Shown: in pieces, positions 1 to 9,858 of the stretch
How positions within the stretch are numbered: the first letter of the stretch is position 1
How the letters are laid out: every line of letters starts with the position of its first letter
Assembly: GCA_965203855.1 (NCBI GenBank)
Contig: CBDBDN010000004.1
Span: 1 to 64,000, forward strand
Source of the DNA: Bin87 sp965203855
GTDB lineage: Bacteria > Chloroflexota > Dehalococcoidia > Lucifugimonadales > UBA3495
Direction of reading: 5' to 3'
DNA length: 64,000 nucleotides
The notes under the pieces: generated by a model
The model's input: the letters and a program-made list of their open reading frames with translations, nothing else
What the model was told of the DNA's origin: nothing
The model's database searches: none
Translations under genes and position numbers: made by a program

Positions 1-99
1 CGATGGCGTTGACGACGCGGACGGCGTCGGTGTCATTTGCGGTGGTCAAAGCTGGCGCTCCAAGTCGGGGATATGGCGATTTACAACATTTGCGGCGGG

Positions 100-3000
100 C
101 TAGGCAAGCCCGTCGGAGCAGACGATGTGGACGGGAGAGGGCAGTTCGACGGCGGCGGTTTCAATTTCACGGGTAGGACGCAGGGCGTACAATTCGGCCA
201 GTCGTTCGAGGCGTCGGGTCAGTTCCCGGACGGCGATATGTTCCCGGCGCATGGCGGCGATGGCGGTGTCCACCGTAGCGGAGTAATCCCGGTTGGCGTA
301 GATGCGCCGCATCCGCTCCACCGTGCGACGGTAGCTGGCGTCGTTGCCGGCCTCGCCCCGGGCCCGGTTCAGCTCCCGGTTGATGTAACGCTGGTTTTCG
401 GTGCGCCGGGGCGCGTCAATCAGCCGGGCGGCGGGAATGCTGCGGAAGGCGTGGTAGGCGGCCATCACCCCCTCGTTGGTGTGGGCCGGCATCCGCCGGG
501 GCGGCGTGTGCGGGTCGCACTGGGCCAGGGCCGGGAACTCGTCCGGCTCAACCGGCGCGGGTTGCAGGTCGTCGCCAACGGCGTAGCAGGCGTGTTCCGG
601 GCCGCGCGCCAGCATCACTATGGTCTTGCCCTTGTGCGGGCCTTGCGGCGCGATAACGGCGGCGCGGATGCCGTCGGGCAAGCGGGATGCGTGGTCATAC
701 AGATCCGGGGCGTCATCTCTGATGCGTTACAGCAGGGCGATGTTGTTCTGCGCGGCGGCGCCGGCGGCCAGCAGGTCATCGGCTTCGTCGTCCGGCAGCT
801 CGCCCTGAGCATAGATGCGGTACATCGCCTCAGTGTTCAGCTTTTCGTCCGGGGAAAGCACCGGGCTGTCGGCGCCGATGACATTGTGGAAAGACTGGAT
901 GCGCGCGCCGATGCGGTCGGTCAGGGACAGGGTTTCGTCAATGCCGGCGTCGGGCCACATATTGTGCAGGTACACCGTGTCGGCCACGGCGCCGATGCGG
1001 TCCACGCGCCCGAAGCGCTGGATGAGCTTGACCGGGTTCCAGTGCAAATCGTAGTTGACGACTCGGTTGCAGTCTTGCAGGTTCTGCCCTTCGGACACCA
1101 CATCGGTGGCGAGCAGGATACGGATGGGGTGCTCCAGGATGTCGCGCCGGCCGGCTTGATTGGACGCCGGCGAAAATCGGGCGATGATGTCGGCCTGGCG
1201 GTCGTTGTTGCGGCTGGTCAGCATGGCGATTTCCGAGTTGTCGCCGCCGGGGTTCAGCTCCCGATACAGGTATTCCACCGTGTCGCGGGATTCGGAAAAC
1301 ACCAGCGCCTTTTCGTTCCGCGCCGCCAGCGTGTCCAGAAAGGCGCGCAGTCGGGACAGCTTGTCATCGTCCGGGGCGCCAATGTCGTCGATGCTGTCGC
1401 GGATGGCGGCCAGCAGATCGCAGTCGGACTTCAGGTCAGCCCGCCAGCGTCCGACGTTGAAATGACTCGCCGGGTGGGCGTTGTGGCGACCGCTCTCCGC
1501 CTCGTCGTCAGCCAGGTCGTCCAGCATCCGGTCGGGATCGAAGTCAGGGTCGTTGAGCAGGCGGGTCGCCAGCCGGCCGTTGGGAACATAGCCGTTATCC
1601 ATCGCTTTGCGGAAATTTTCGTTGCTCTTGATCAGGGCATCCAGCGTACAACGAAAGGCGTGGACGCTGGACTCCAGCCGTTTCAGCGTCAGGGTTTTGA
1701 TAAGGCCGGCGACACGGCCCCGGCTGCGCTTGAGGGCGTCGTAGCGCCGGGTCGTCCCGATGGGCCGGCTTCAGGTAGTCCAGCGGCTAGTAGCGGGCGC
1801 CTTTGTGCTGCTTCAGCAATTTAAACACGGCTGCGGAGCCGCCGGCGGCCGCATAGACCCGGTCCAGCCGGTAGGCCAGGTTCTCCAGTTTCGGAGTCGG
1901 AAACTTGACGGGCTGGCCGTTGACTTCAGCGCTGTCGCCGTAGATTTCAATGATGTCGCGGCGCCGGCGGCGGATAAAGATGGGCGTCAGCGCCCGCTGG
2001 ATGGCGCGGCGGGCGTCCTCGCTGTCGGCGGCGTCCTTGCTGTGGGCGCGGAAGTAGCGTTGCAGGTTCGGCGGGTCAATGGGCAAGCCGTGGTCGTCAT
2101 CGTCCATAAAGGCGCTGACCTGGTGGTAAATGTCCATGGGCGACAGGTTCTGCGGCGTGGCGCTGAGCAGAATGACCTTGTGGTCGCCGTCCTGCAAGTA
2201 GTTTTTGACGCCACGATAGCGGTTGTTGGAGCTGTTGCGGAAATGGTGCGCTTCGTCAATCAGCACGGGGCCGTTGTGGGGGTATCGCTGCGACAGGGAC
2301 TGGCCGCGGACGGATATGTCGTTGAAAACCCAGTCCTCCTGTTCCTCGTCCCCACTCCGCTTCGGCCGGCGCGGCGATGTTGCTTTGGGAAACGATGTCC
2401 GCGCCCAGCTGGTAGATCTGGTTCACGTCTTGCCACATTGGAACCAGGGGTGCCGGGCAGATGATGAGCGGGTTGCCGGCCCTGGGTTCAATGGACTTGA
2501 GCTGCTCCAGTATCTTGGCGCCCACGAAAGGTTTGCCCAGGCCGACCACGTCGCCGATATAGCAGCCGCCGTGTTCGGCGATAATGTCCAGGCCGCGCCG
2601 CACGGCGTCCAGCTGGAAGTTGGCCAGTTGTGGACCGCGGCCGCCAGCCTCGATAATCGCGTCGCCGGTTTTGCCGTGGTGGAGTTCGTAGAGGGCTTTG
2701 AGATAAACATCGTAGGGCCGGGTTTCGGCTACCGCCCAGGAACGGTTCAGCTCCGCCAGGGCCAGCTCGGTGATGTCGGCAGCGTCCTGCCAGAGGTTTT
2801 CGAACCAGGCGTCCAATTCGGCGACTTCGCGCCCGTCAAAGCGGACATTCAGCTCGGTGTTCCCCGCGAACCCGGCCAGGGAGAAGTTGGACGAGTCGAC
2901 AATGGCCGAGCTTTGGACGGCCACCCGGTCGTAGTGGCAGATGTAGGCTTTGGCGTGCAACCGCTCTTTGAGGTAGGCGCGGATTTCCAGCCGGCCGGCG

Positions 3001-3380
3001 GCGATGAGGTCGCGGATGCGGGTTATGCCCTGCTGTTCGCCATCGGTTTGCGGAGAGCTGCCGGCGGAGTTGCCTACCTGCCGGGCGGCCTCGCCTCGAA
3101 GCCGGTCGCTCTCGGAACGGCGGATGGGCGTATGCACCGCCAGATATTCGCCCAGGGTGTCGTGGTGGTTGATGGCGGCGGCTACGTCGTCCAGGACTGC
3201 CCGGTCGGTGCGTCCCACCAGGATGCGGATTTCAGCGACGCTGGATAGTTCGTGGGCCACTGCGGTGAAGCCGGACATAAAGAAATAGCCCACGGCAATA
3301 TCGGCCGACCTGGCCTCAGTGAGGATGGCCTTGAAATCCTCGGCGAAGCTGGGAACGCTGGTGGCGTGGATGATGTTCAT
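100..3380 (-). pseudogene. Decayed phospholipase-D-like / SNF2-type helicase
   Basis: Read from the ATG at 3380 (AAGGGA upstream), the product would be a helicase of about 1,090 residues. An N-terminal PLD-like nuclease domain (HAKAY, SSNFS motifs) is followed by a superfamily 2 ATPase core with a Walker A-like GDVVGLGKP, the DEAH box LIDEAHHF, LLSATPQN, and a helicase C domain ending LIQRFGRVDRIGA. The frame is broken at least four times. A frameshift lies at the CCCC run near 2350. There is a TAG at 1787-1789, another frameshift near 1750, and a TAA at 727-729 after which the same frame resumes, as if a CAA (Gln) had mutated. Walker A reads GKP where GKT is normal. Helicases of this architecture often sit beside DNA methyltransferases in defence islands, but here I see only a dead copy. 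Confidence 0.8.
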
Positions 3381-3889
3381 ATTCGTCCCTTGTCTGGGCA
3401 GTCCCGGAAGAGGCGTTGCGCCCCTGTTAAGGGCGCCTTGCGGGCAGGGCGTGGCCGTTGCGATCGGGCGGGCGAGGACTGCCCGCTTTCGTGGCATATT
3501 TTGGTTGGGCAGTAGCAGGGCGTCATGCTTGGGGCAACCAACCGGGCGGCGTTGCCGATGGCCCAATTTCCAAGCTGGTTTCGGGTGCGCTTCCGGGGTC
3601 GGGGCTGGGGAGCTTGCGATTCTGCTTGCAGGGCGGCGAAACGCAAGGAATTCGCCTTGTGATTTGGGCGCGATTTTTCAGTGCTTGAGACAAGGGAAAT
3701 CAAAAAAATTTTCTGTACGGAGTTCTAGGCTTGCTCTGCCGCGGCCCCTGTGCCGACGTGATAGCGATGGGTTCCACGATGTTATACGGATGGATGCGAC
3801 GGCCCCCAATCGTGAGGGTGCTGTGCAACATCGCCGGCCCCGGACGGGAACTGCCGGTTCAAGGAGTATAGCAAAGGAATAGTGACGGA
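3381..3889. other. Intergenic region without a recognisable gene
   Basis: This stretch lies between the start of the helicase pseudogene and the end of the zinc-ribbon remnant. Short open frames exist on both strands but none has a family motif or a convincing ribosome binding site. An A-rich tract near 3697-3717 is the only marked drop in GC. Confidence 0.5.
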
Positions 3890-4130
3890 TTAGCGCGCAG
3901 CGGTCATCGGTGTCTGCCCAGTCAGAGCAACTCTGCGGACCAAGGCCAGGTCGTTGCGGTAGGGGTCGGCCTTGGGCAGGCGCATCCGGGGCGAGTTCCA
4001 CTGGTAGCTCTTGCACTTGGGACAGACCTTCGGTTCCGGCAGCCCCGGCTGTTTCGGGATCCAGCGGTGGGAGCAGCGTTCGCACAGAAAGCCGTCAAGC
4101 TTGACATAGGCCCTGGTTTCGTTCTGGCGG
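3890..4130 (-). pseudogene. 5'-truncated zinc-ribbon protein
   Basis: The minus-strand frame encodes YVKLDGFLCERCSHRW, then CPKCKSYQWNSPR, a CxxC...CxxC zinc ribbon of a small protein type common in actinobacteria and Chloroflexota, where it is usually near 60-100 residues. The reading continues to a stop at 3890. Upstream of about 4110 the frame has no sensible start: the next in-frame ATG is at 4252, inside the antisense of the transposase. The natural N-terminus appears to have been removed where the insertion element begins. Function is unknown. Confidence 0.55.
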
Positions 4131-5036
4131 GTGTTCGACCAGCTGGCCCGGATGCCGGAACTGATTATCCGCTGTTGCGATGACCTCCTGGACCGCTTGG
4201 CAGAACTTGTACCGAACCTGGGGCGGGTAGTAGCGATGGACTCCTCGACCATAGAGGCTTACGCCAATCCCAATAGGAAACATACGGTGCGCGACCCGGA
4301 CGGGCCGGCTGATGTGGACGCCTCGTGGACGAAAAAGAATTCGGCCCGCGATCCTTCGCAGGAGGAGTGGGTTTTCGGCTATAAAGCCCATGTGGTCGCC
4401 AACGCCAAGCACGACGTGCTACTGGGCATGATTGTCACTACGGCCAAGTCGAACGATTCGCCGTCCGAGCATCCTTGGTTCAGCTTGCCGGCAGGCGCGG
4501 TGGTCATTGCCGCCCGGGGGTATGATTCCAAAGATAATAACGAGTTCGTGCATCGGAACGGCGGCATTACGGTCATACTCAAGCGCAGGTTGCCGGAGGG
4601 CAAGTTGCATGACGACGTCTACCCTGCGGAGGGAGTGCCGACCTGTTTGGGCGGGCGGGAGATAGCGTATGTCTGCACTGATCCCAATACCGGGCATCAT
4701 TTGTACCGCTGTTCTGAGGGTGGATGCCCTCGGCGTGATACGGCGCACGCGGTTTCCGCCTGCGATGACGAGTCTTGGGAAAGCCCGGAGGCTAACATCA
4801 GGTTGTTCGGCGGCGCCATCCATCGAGGCAGCCCGGAGTGGAAGGCGATGCACAGCAAGTGGTGGAGTGTGGAGCGGGTGTTCAGCAGATGGAAGGAGAA
4901 GGGTCTTTTGGAGCGGCACTGCTATTTTGGTTTGCGGCGGGTATCTGCGCACGCGCGGTTGCAGATGCTGATGTTGCTGGCCGCGCAGCTGGATCAATTC
5001 CTGGCGAAAAAGGCGACGGAGCGTAGCGTGGGATAG
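4131..5036 (+). mobile_element. N-terminally truncated DDE transposase remnant (IS4/IS1182-like)
   Basis: The frame from GTG 4131 gives 301 residues of a DDE transposase. The first catalytic Asp is in VVAMDSSTIEAYANP, and the Glu is in SVERVFSRWKEKG with the usual Y-[2]-R-x3-[D/E] surroundings. The second Asp, expected as D in a DxGYDS motif, is replaced: the protein reads VIAARGYDS (GCC where GAC is expected). About 100 N-terminal residues normal for the family are missing; the antisense of the zinc-ribbon gene begins where they should be. I could not find terminal inverted repeats or a target duplication. The element is most likely an inactive fossil. Confidence 0.75.
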
Positions 5037-5404
5037 TCGGCCAGGCAGGCTGGCGTCCTGTTTGTTGGATGTCTGCCGATAGCGTTCCGGGCCAGCCGTT
5101 TGCCGAGCGGCCGGTTTTCTTTGGCGCGCGTTCGTGGGGCGCGTTCTGGAGGGTCTGCGTCGCTATAATCCCCCGGAGTCGATTGGGGATATGGCCGGCG
5201 ATCTGGTGCGGGAATGATGAGTGGGCCGATTGCGGAAATCGCTCACGATAGTGACGGAATTCGTAGCGAGTTTCGATCCTTTCCGAGTTTTGAATAACCC
5301 TAGATTGGAACGCCGCAACGCCGGGTATGTTACGATGATGATACGATAGGGACGGCCGGCGGAATACAGTTTCGCCGGGCCGCCCAACGGCAGAGGTGCA
5401 TACT
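5037..5404. other. Intergenic region right of the transposase
   Basis: No convincing gene. The segment likely contains the right end of the insertion element and the promoter of the small membrane protein that follows, but I cannot place either precisely. Confidence 0.4.
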
Positions 5405-5656
5405 ATGAAAATACTGCAAGCGGCATGGCGCAAAATCCGGGAACGATTTCACTCGTCATATCTGGTTATGATGGGGGTTCCCACCCTGCTCGGCGGCCTG
5501 ATCCTCGGCGTACTGACCTTTGGCGCCGGGTTCGACCTGGGGCTGATGGGCTATACGCAGTACCAGGGTCTCCTGGTGTTCGTCAGCGCCTTTATCGTAG
5601 TTGGGGCCGTCGCTACCTTGCTGGGCTGGTTCTTGGCCCCGAAAGCGGACTACTGA
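5405..5656 (+). CDS. Small two-helix membrane protein
   Basis: An 83-residue protein with a basic N-terminus (KILQAAWRKIRERF) and two hydrophobic segments, roughly residues 19-42 and 51-76. The ATG at 5405 is preferred over GTG 5396 because AGAGG at 5392-5396 then has an 8-nt spacing. It is followed after 25 bp by another small membrane protein on the same strand, so the two are probably co-transcribed. No family recognised. Confidence 0.6.
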   Translation: MKILQAAWRKIRERFHSSYLVMMGVPTLLGGLILGVLTFGAGFDLGLMGYTQYQGLLVFVSAFIVVGAVATLLGWFLAPKADY

Positions 5657-5681
5657 GCAACCCAAGCGAGGCGTCCGCTCT

Positions 5682-6065
5682 ATGCACCCCGGTACACGCG
5701 ACTATCAGCAAATGGCGATTGCCATTTTGGCCATTGCCACCGCCGCGTTGGGATTCGCGCTCTGGACGCAGGATTTTGACTTGGCGCAGCCTGAACCGAA
5801 AAACCCATGGTTGCTCTGGCTATACTGGACGCAGCTAGCCGGAATAGTCGTCTCGGTAGTCTGCTACTTTGTAACCTTCGCCGCGGTGATTAAAATGCTG
5901 TGGCAAGCCCCACCGGTTACCGGGCAGGACTTGGTGCGCTATCCACTATTTTGGCTGTATATTCAAATGGTAGTTTTGGCGCTCCTGTTCTTGACCGGGT
6001 ATGCCTCCGACCTGATTGCGGCGTGGAATAGCGGCAATATGCCAGCCGCAGAACCGCCAGCCTAA
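5682..6065 (+). CDS. Small three-helix membrane protein
   Basis: A 127-residue protein from ATG 5682 with three predicted membrane segments: about residues 9-27, 43-68 and 85-106. The C-terminus is short and Ala/Pro-rich. A longer frame reaches back to 5601 but that part overlaps the preceding gene and looks like its shadow. It lies just upstream of the MmgE/PrpD gene with a 26-bp gap. No known family; possibly a partner of the preceding small membrane protein. Confidence 0.55.
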   Translation: MHPGTRDYQQMAIAILAIATAALGFALWTQDFDLAQPEPKNPWLLWLYWTQLAGIVVSVVCYFVTFAAVIKMLWQAPPVTGQDLVRYPLFWLYIQMVVLALLFLTGYASDLIAAWNSGNMPAAEPPA

Positions 6066-6091
6066 TATCAATACTACCCGGAGCGATGTTA

Positions 6092-7459
6092 ATGACTACC
6101 GCAACCACCGTCACCGCCGAACTCTCCCGCCATATCGCCGCCGCCGCTTACGATGCCATTCCGCCGGAGGCCATTGCCGTCGCCAAAACCGTCATCTTGG
6201 ACGGCTTGTCCGTTACCCTGGCCGGCTCCGTGGAACCGACGGTAAGCATCGCCGCCGAATACGCGCGGGAGATGAACGACGCCGGCAAATGCTCCGTTTT
6301 CGGCCACGGTTTCAAGACCTCTCCGGTGCTGGCCGCTTTCGTCAACGGCGTCGCCGGCCATGTGCTGGACTACGAAGTAATGTGGCATCCGGCTACGCAC
6401 GCCACTTCGCCAACCCTGCCCGGCATCCTGTCCCTGGCGGAAATGCGCGGCCATACCGGCGCCGATGTGCTGACCGCGCTGGTAACTGGCTTTGAGGTGC
6501 AAGGACGCATTCGGGTGGCCTCCGCATCTTTGGGCCTGGGCGGCTTTCATCCGCCGGGACTGGTCGGCGTGATGGGCAGCGCCGCCGCCGCTGCGGTAAT
6601 GCTCGGCTTGGATGCCGACCGCACCCGTATGGCCATCGCCATTGCGGCCTCCCGCGCCGGCGGCGTCAGCGCCAACACCGGCACAATGACCAAATCCACC
6701 CACTGCGGCAACGCCGGGCGCATGGGGCTGGAATCCGCGCTGCTGGCCGAAAAAGGGTTCACCGGCAATGCCGACATCTTTGAGCATCCCGCCGGCTATG
6801 TGGCCTGCCTGTTCGGCGACGGCTTTGACTTGCCCCTGGTTACGCAGGATTTCGGCAACCCCTATCGGATGGTTGACCCGGGCATCGCCATCAAAAAGCA
6901 TCCCAGCCAGTATGGCACCCACCGCGGCATCGACGCCGCCCTGGAACTGCGCGCCAAGCATAGCGTTGACCCGGCCCGCATCGCCGCCGTCCATATTGAA
7001 ACCCCGCAGATGGGCTATGTATCGCGCCCTGCGCCGGCTACCGGGCTGGAAGGCAAGTTCTCTTTTCAGTACACCGTCTGCGCCGCCCTGCTGGACGGCG
7101 CCGTAACGATGGAAACCTTTACCGATGCGGCAGTGTGCCGCCCGTCCGTGCGCGCCCTGCTGGATAAAACCGAACACACGCAAAACCCGTCCATCCCGTC
7201 CAATTTCAACGATATGTGGACGACAGTAACGGTTACCATGGACGATGGCACGACGCTGCAAGAGGTCTGCGAGCGTCCCCGCGGCATCTGGGGCAACCCG
7301 CTGAGCCGTGCGGAACGCCTGGTCAAAGTGCGGGCGTGCGCCAGCCGGGTACTCTCCGCCGCCGGAGTCGAAACGCTGATTGAAACGGTGGAGAACCTGG
7401 AGCAAGCCGATGCGGGGGATATTGCCGGGCTGTGCGCGCTGCTGCTCGGCAGCGGTTAG
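6092..7459 (+). CDS. MmgE/PrpD family protein
   Basis: A 455-residue member of the MmgE/PrpD family, which includes 2-methylcitrate dehydratase and cis-aconitate decarboxylase. Family features are visible: FVNGVAGHVLDYE with the conserved Asp, HPATHATSPTLP, GYEVQ-like TGFEVQGRI, KKHPSQYGTHRGIDAA, and a C-terminal domain with FSFQYTVCAALLDG. The ATG at 6092 is preferred to 6086 because GGAG at about 6080 then has normal spacing. Substrate cannot be read from sequence; with acyl-CoA dehydrogenases and CoA-transferases nearby a role in carboxylic-acid catabolism is reasonable. Confidence 0.88.
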   Translation: MTTATTVTAELSRHIAAAAYDAIPPEAIAVAKTVILDGLSVTLAGSVEPTVSIAAEYAREMNDAGKCSVFGHGFKTSPVLAAFVNGVAGHVLDYEVMWHPATHATSPTLPGILSLAEMRGHTGADVLTALVTGFEVQGRIRVASASLGLGGFHPPGLVGVMGSAAAAAVMLGLDADRTRMAIAIAASRAGGVSANTGTMTKSTHCGNAGRMGLESALLAEKGFTGNADIFEHPAGYVACLFGDGFDLPLVTQDFGNPYRMVDPGIAIKKHPSQYGTHRGIDAALELRAKHSVDPARIAAVHIETPQMGYVSRPAPATGLEGKFSFQYTVCAALLDGAVTMETFTDAAVCRPSVRALLDKTEHTQNPSIPSNFNDMWTTVTVTMDDGTTLQEVCERPRGIWGNPLSRAERLVKVRACASRVLSAAGVETLIETVENLEQADAGDIAGLCALLLGSG

Positions 7460-7480
7460 CAGCGCCGCCGGCCAAGCCGG

Positions 7481-8431
7481 TCAATCACTTTCCCGCAACT
7501 GCCGCAACTTTTCGCGCAGGCGCACCGCCTCGGCTGCGGCGGCAGCGTGTGCTGCTTCGGCATTAGCGCGCGCCAATTCGGCATCAGCGTGTGCCGCTTC
7601 GGCATTAGCGCGGGCTAACTCGGCATTGTCGCGCGCTAACTCGGCGGCGGCGCGCGCCGTCTCGGCATAGTCGCGGGCCGTCTCGGCAACGGTTCGGGCT
7701 ACGGACTCAGCGGCCCATCTACCTTCCGCAGCCTGCCGCGCCGCCCGTTCCTGCCGCCAGTTTTCGTCGTACTCCCCCGTCGCCGGATCGTACAGACGCG
7801 GCCAGCCCTCATCCCAGCAGACGCTCATCCCCAGAACTGCGCTGTACCCTTTCAGCACGCCGTCCGGTTCCGTAGTCAGCTCAATCGGTTCGTACCGCCC
7901 GTTCACCAGCTGGCCGCCCCACAGCGGCACCCCGTGATAGCGTCCGCCGGGGTCAAACCGCCAGTATTCGGCGATGCCAATGGCAGCGTAGATGCCCGGC
8001 TTGCGGTTCACATCGGCCCAGGCCGTAGTGCCGGATGCCACTTCCAGCGCCCAATCCGGCGGCTTGCCCACCTCCCACGGCAGATAAATGCGGCGCGGCC
8101 GTATCGCCCCGGCGTCAACCCCGAAGGCCAGGTAAATATCCGGCGACACCCGCACATTGAGATCCGACGGCTCGTAGCAAATGTAGGTTTCGTTGTCCAG
8201 AAACACATCGGGACGGTGATTAAAATCGGTGAAACGGGCCGCGAGCAGGCCCAGCAGTTCCACCAGTTCCTGATTTTGTTCCATAGCGTCCGGCGTTATA
8301 TGCTTGCGGTCAGGGTCAAATTCCAGGCTGGCATAGTCAATTTCGCCCCCCATGCGGTAGGGCAGCATCGGCATGGCCGGCGCAGCGGCAGTTGAAATTG
8401 AGCTAGGAGTAGGGGTAGCAGCGGTAGTCAT
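7481..8431 (-). CDS. Uma2 family endonuclease with C-terminal coiled coil
   Basis: A 316-residue protein of the Uma2 (DUF820) restriction-endonuclease-like family. The core shows VFLDNETYICYEPSDLNVRVSPDIYLAFGVDAG (residues about 80-115), then PPDWALEVASGTT, matching the SPDi...E-V pattern of the PD-(D/E)xK fold. The start has GGAGG 7 nt upstream. Residues about 230-316 are a charged, Ala-rich heptad coiled coil (AELARANAEAAHA-type units) encoded by roughly seven 21-bp direct repeats at 7550-7700. Such tails are frequent in Uma2 genes of cyanobacteria and Chloroflexota. Cellular role of the family is not established. Confidence 0.85.
   Translation of the reverse strand: MTTAATPTPSSISTAAAPAMPMLPYRMGGEIDYASLEFDPDRKHITPDAMEQNQELVELLGLLAARFTDFNHRPDVFLDNETYICYEPSDLNVRVSPDIYLAFGVDAGAIRPRRIYLPWEVGKPPDWALEVASGTTAWADVNRKPGIYAAIGIAEYWRFDPGGRYHGVPLWGGQLVNGRYEPIELTTEPDGVLKGYSAVLGMSVCWDEGWPRLYDPATGEYDENWRQERAARQAAEGRWAAESVARTVAETARDYAETARAAAELARDNAELARANAEAAHADAELARANAEAAHAAAAAEAVRLREKLRQLRESD
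7550..7700 (-). repeat. 21-bp minisatellite encoding heptads
   Basis: About seven imperfect 21-bp units (each containing TCGGCA on the + strand) lie inside the Uma2 gene. Because 21 bp equals seven codons, changes in copy number would lengthen or shorten the coiled coil without a frameshift. Confidence 0.75.
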
Positions 8432-8500
8432 CGCAGGGCCTCCGGGCGGCGCGGCGGATTGCCGGCGGCAGTACGGCGGATTATATCATCCCGCCCCGGC

Positions 8501-8540
8501 AATTGGCGATTATTGGCGATTATTGGCGATTATTGGCGAT
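8501..8540. repeat. Four 10-bp direct repeats
   Basis: Four consecutive units of (a/t)ATTGGCGAT occupy 8501-8540 in the divergent intergenic region between the Uma2 gene and the acyl-CoA dehydrogenase. One helical turn per unit would place any bound protein on one face of the DNA, so an operator is possible; simple slippage is equally possible. Confidence 0.7.
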
Positions 8541-8561
8541 TAGTAACTGTCTGTCCGGGAT

Positions 8562-8590
8562 ATGACATTGCGGGCGCAACCCGCTATAAT
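8562..8590 (+). promoter_or_regulatory. Sigma70-type promoter of the acyl-CoA dehydrogenase
   Basis: ATGACA at 8562-8567 and TATAAT at 8585-8590 are separated by 17 bp, a near-consensus housekeeping promoter. The spacer contains the inverted repeat TTGCGGGCGCAA (8568-8579). The coding start is 49 bp past the -10 box. Confidence 0.6.
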
Positions 8591-8638
8591 GACGCCAGTC
8601 CAACCCGCCGCCGGCGCCGTTAGTGAGGCCAATCTGCT

Positions 8639-9841
8639 ATGGAATTCGCATTCACCCCCGAACAGGAAAGCCTGCGCGTCGCAGTGCAGCAGTTCATTGC
8701 CGAAAACGTGACCGACGAAATCATCGCTGAGCTGGAGGATACCGGCATCCGGCGCCGCGGCCCCAAAACCCGCGAGCTGTACCGGAAAATCGCCGCGCGT
8801 GGCTGGATTGGCATATCCTGGCCCCCAGAGTACGGCGGGCAGGGCGGCAGCCGCATCGACCAGTACATCGTTGAGGAGGAATTCTCTCGCATCGGCATCA
8901 CAGTCGGCGGCGCCGGCTCCGGCGCTCCGGCCATCCTCGCCGCCGGCACTGAGGAGCAGAAGCGCGAATTCCTGCCCGGCATCATCCGCGGCGAAATCTC
9001 TTTCGCCCTCGGCTTTACTGAGCCCCAGGCCGGCGCCGACCTGGCCGGCTTGCAGTGCCGCGCCGTCCGCGACGGCGACGAATATGTCATCAACGGCCAG
9101 AAAATGTACACCACCGCCGCCCACTACGCTACGCACATCTACCTGATGGCGCGCACCGACCCGGACGCCCCCCGGCATCGCGGCATCAGCATCTTTCTGA
9201 TACCGATGGACACTCCGGGCATCACCGTGCGCCCGCTGTGGACGATACAGAACAACCCGCCGGCCCCCCTGGGCACTACTTACGGCGATGCCCGCACCAA
9301 CGAAACTTTCTTTGAAAATGTGCGCGTCCCCGCCTCCTGTATGCTGGGCGAGGAAAACCAGGGCTGGTATGTGGGCGCCATGGGCCTCAACCTGGACCGC
9401 GTCGGCGCATCCCGCTACCTGATTTCTATTCAGCGCGACGAGGACATCGTGAACTGGGTCAAGGAAAACGACATTGAGGGCTACGGAATGCGCGATGACC
9501 CCACCGTCCGCGACCGCCTCGCCGATATGTGGATTGAGGGCCAAGTGTGCCGGCTGATGACGCTGCGGAGTATGTCCATCGTAGAAAACGACGGCAGCTT
9601 TACCTACGAAGGTTCCGCCGAAAAAGTGTTTGCGCCGGAGCACGGCGTCCGCACTACGGAAACCATCGCCCAGCTGCTCGGCCCCTACGGCCAGCTGCTC
9701 AACGGCTCGGCGGACGCTATCGCGGACGGCGTGTTCGCCCATAACCTGATGGGCGCTTTCCAGAGCGGCATCAACCACGGCAGCGTCCAGGTAATGCGCG
9801 ACCAGGTAGCCCGGCGCGGCTTGGGAATGCCCCGCGTCTAG
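8639..9841 (+). CDS. Acyl-CoA dehydrogenase family protein
   Basis: A 400-residue FAD-dependent acyl-CoA dehydrogenase. The N-terminal helical domain (MEFAFTPEQESLR) is followed by the middle beta domain with FTEPQAGADLAGL near residues 123-136 and KMYTTAAHYATH, and by the C-terminal four-helix domain. The start ATG is preceded by GAGG at 10 nt. Length is normal for the family. Catalyses alpha,beta-dehydrogenation of an acyl-CoA in beta-oxidation or a related pathway; chain specificity cannot be told. A second family member lies 1.2 kb downstream on the same strand, the common arrangement for heteromeric or paired dehydrogenases. Confidence 0.9.
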   Translation: MEFAFTPEQESLRVAVQQFIAENVTDEIIAELEDTGIRRRGPKTRELYRKIAARGWIGISWPPEYGGQGGSRIDQYIVEEEFSRIGITVGGAGSGAPAILAAGTEEQKREFLPGIIRGEISFALGFTEPQAGADLAGLQCRAVRDGDEYVINGQKMYTTAAHYATHIYLMARTDPDAPRHRGISIFLIPMDTPGITVRPLWTIQNNPPAPLGTTYGDARTNETFFENVRVPASCMLGEENQGWYVGAMGLNLDRVGASRYLISIQRDEDIVNWVKENDIEGYGMRDDPTVRDRLADMWIEGQVCRLMTLRSMSIVENDGSFTYEGSAEKVFAPEHGVRTTETIAQLLGPYGQLLNGSADAIADGVFAHNLMGAFQSGINHGSVQVMRDQVARRGLGMPRV

Positions 9842-9858
9842 CCGACAGCCAAAGCGCA

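Noticed and set aside
37..1824. Long plus-strand open frame of 595 codons
   Set aside because: It is antisense to the helicase pseudogene; the minus strand carries real motifs (DEAH, QRFGRVDRIGA) and the plus frame only Gly/Val-rich sequence typical of GC-rich shadows.
2223..3248. Plus-strand open frame of 341 codons
   Set aside because: Shadow of the PLD and ATPase part of the helicase pseudogene; no motif or ribosome binding site of its own.
6089..7405. Minus-strand open frame of 438 codons
   Set aside because: Antisense of the MmgE/PrpD gene, which has clear family motifs and a good start.
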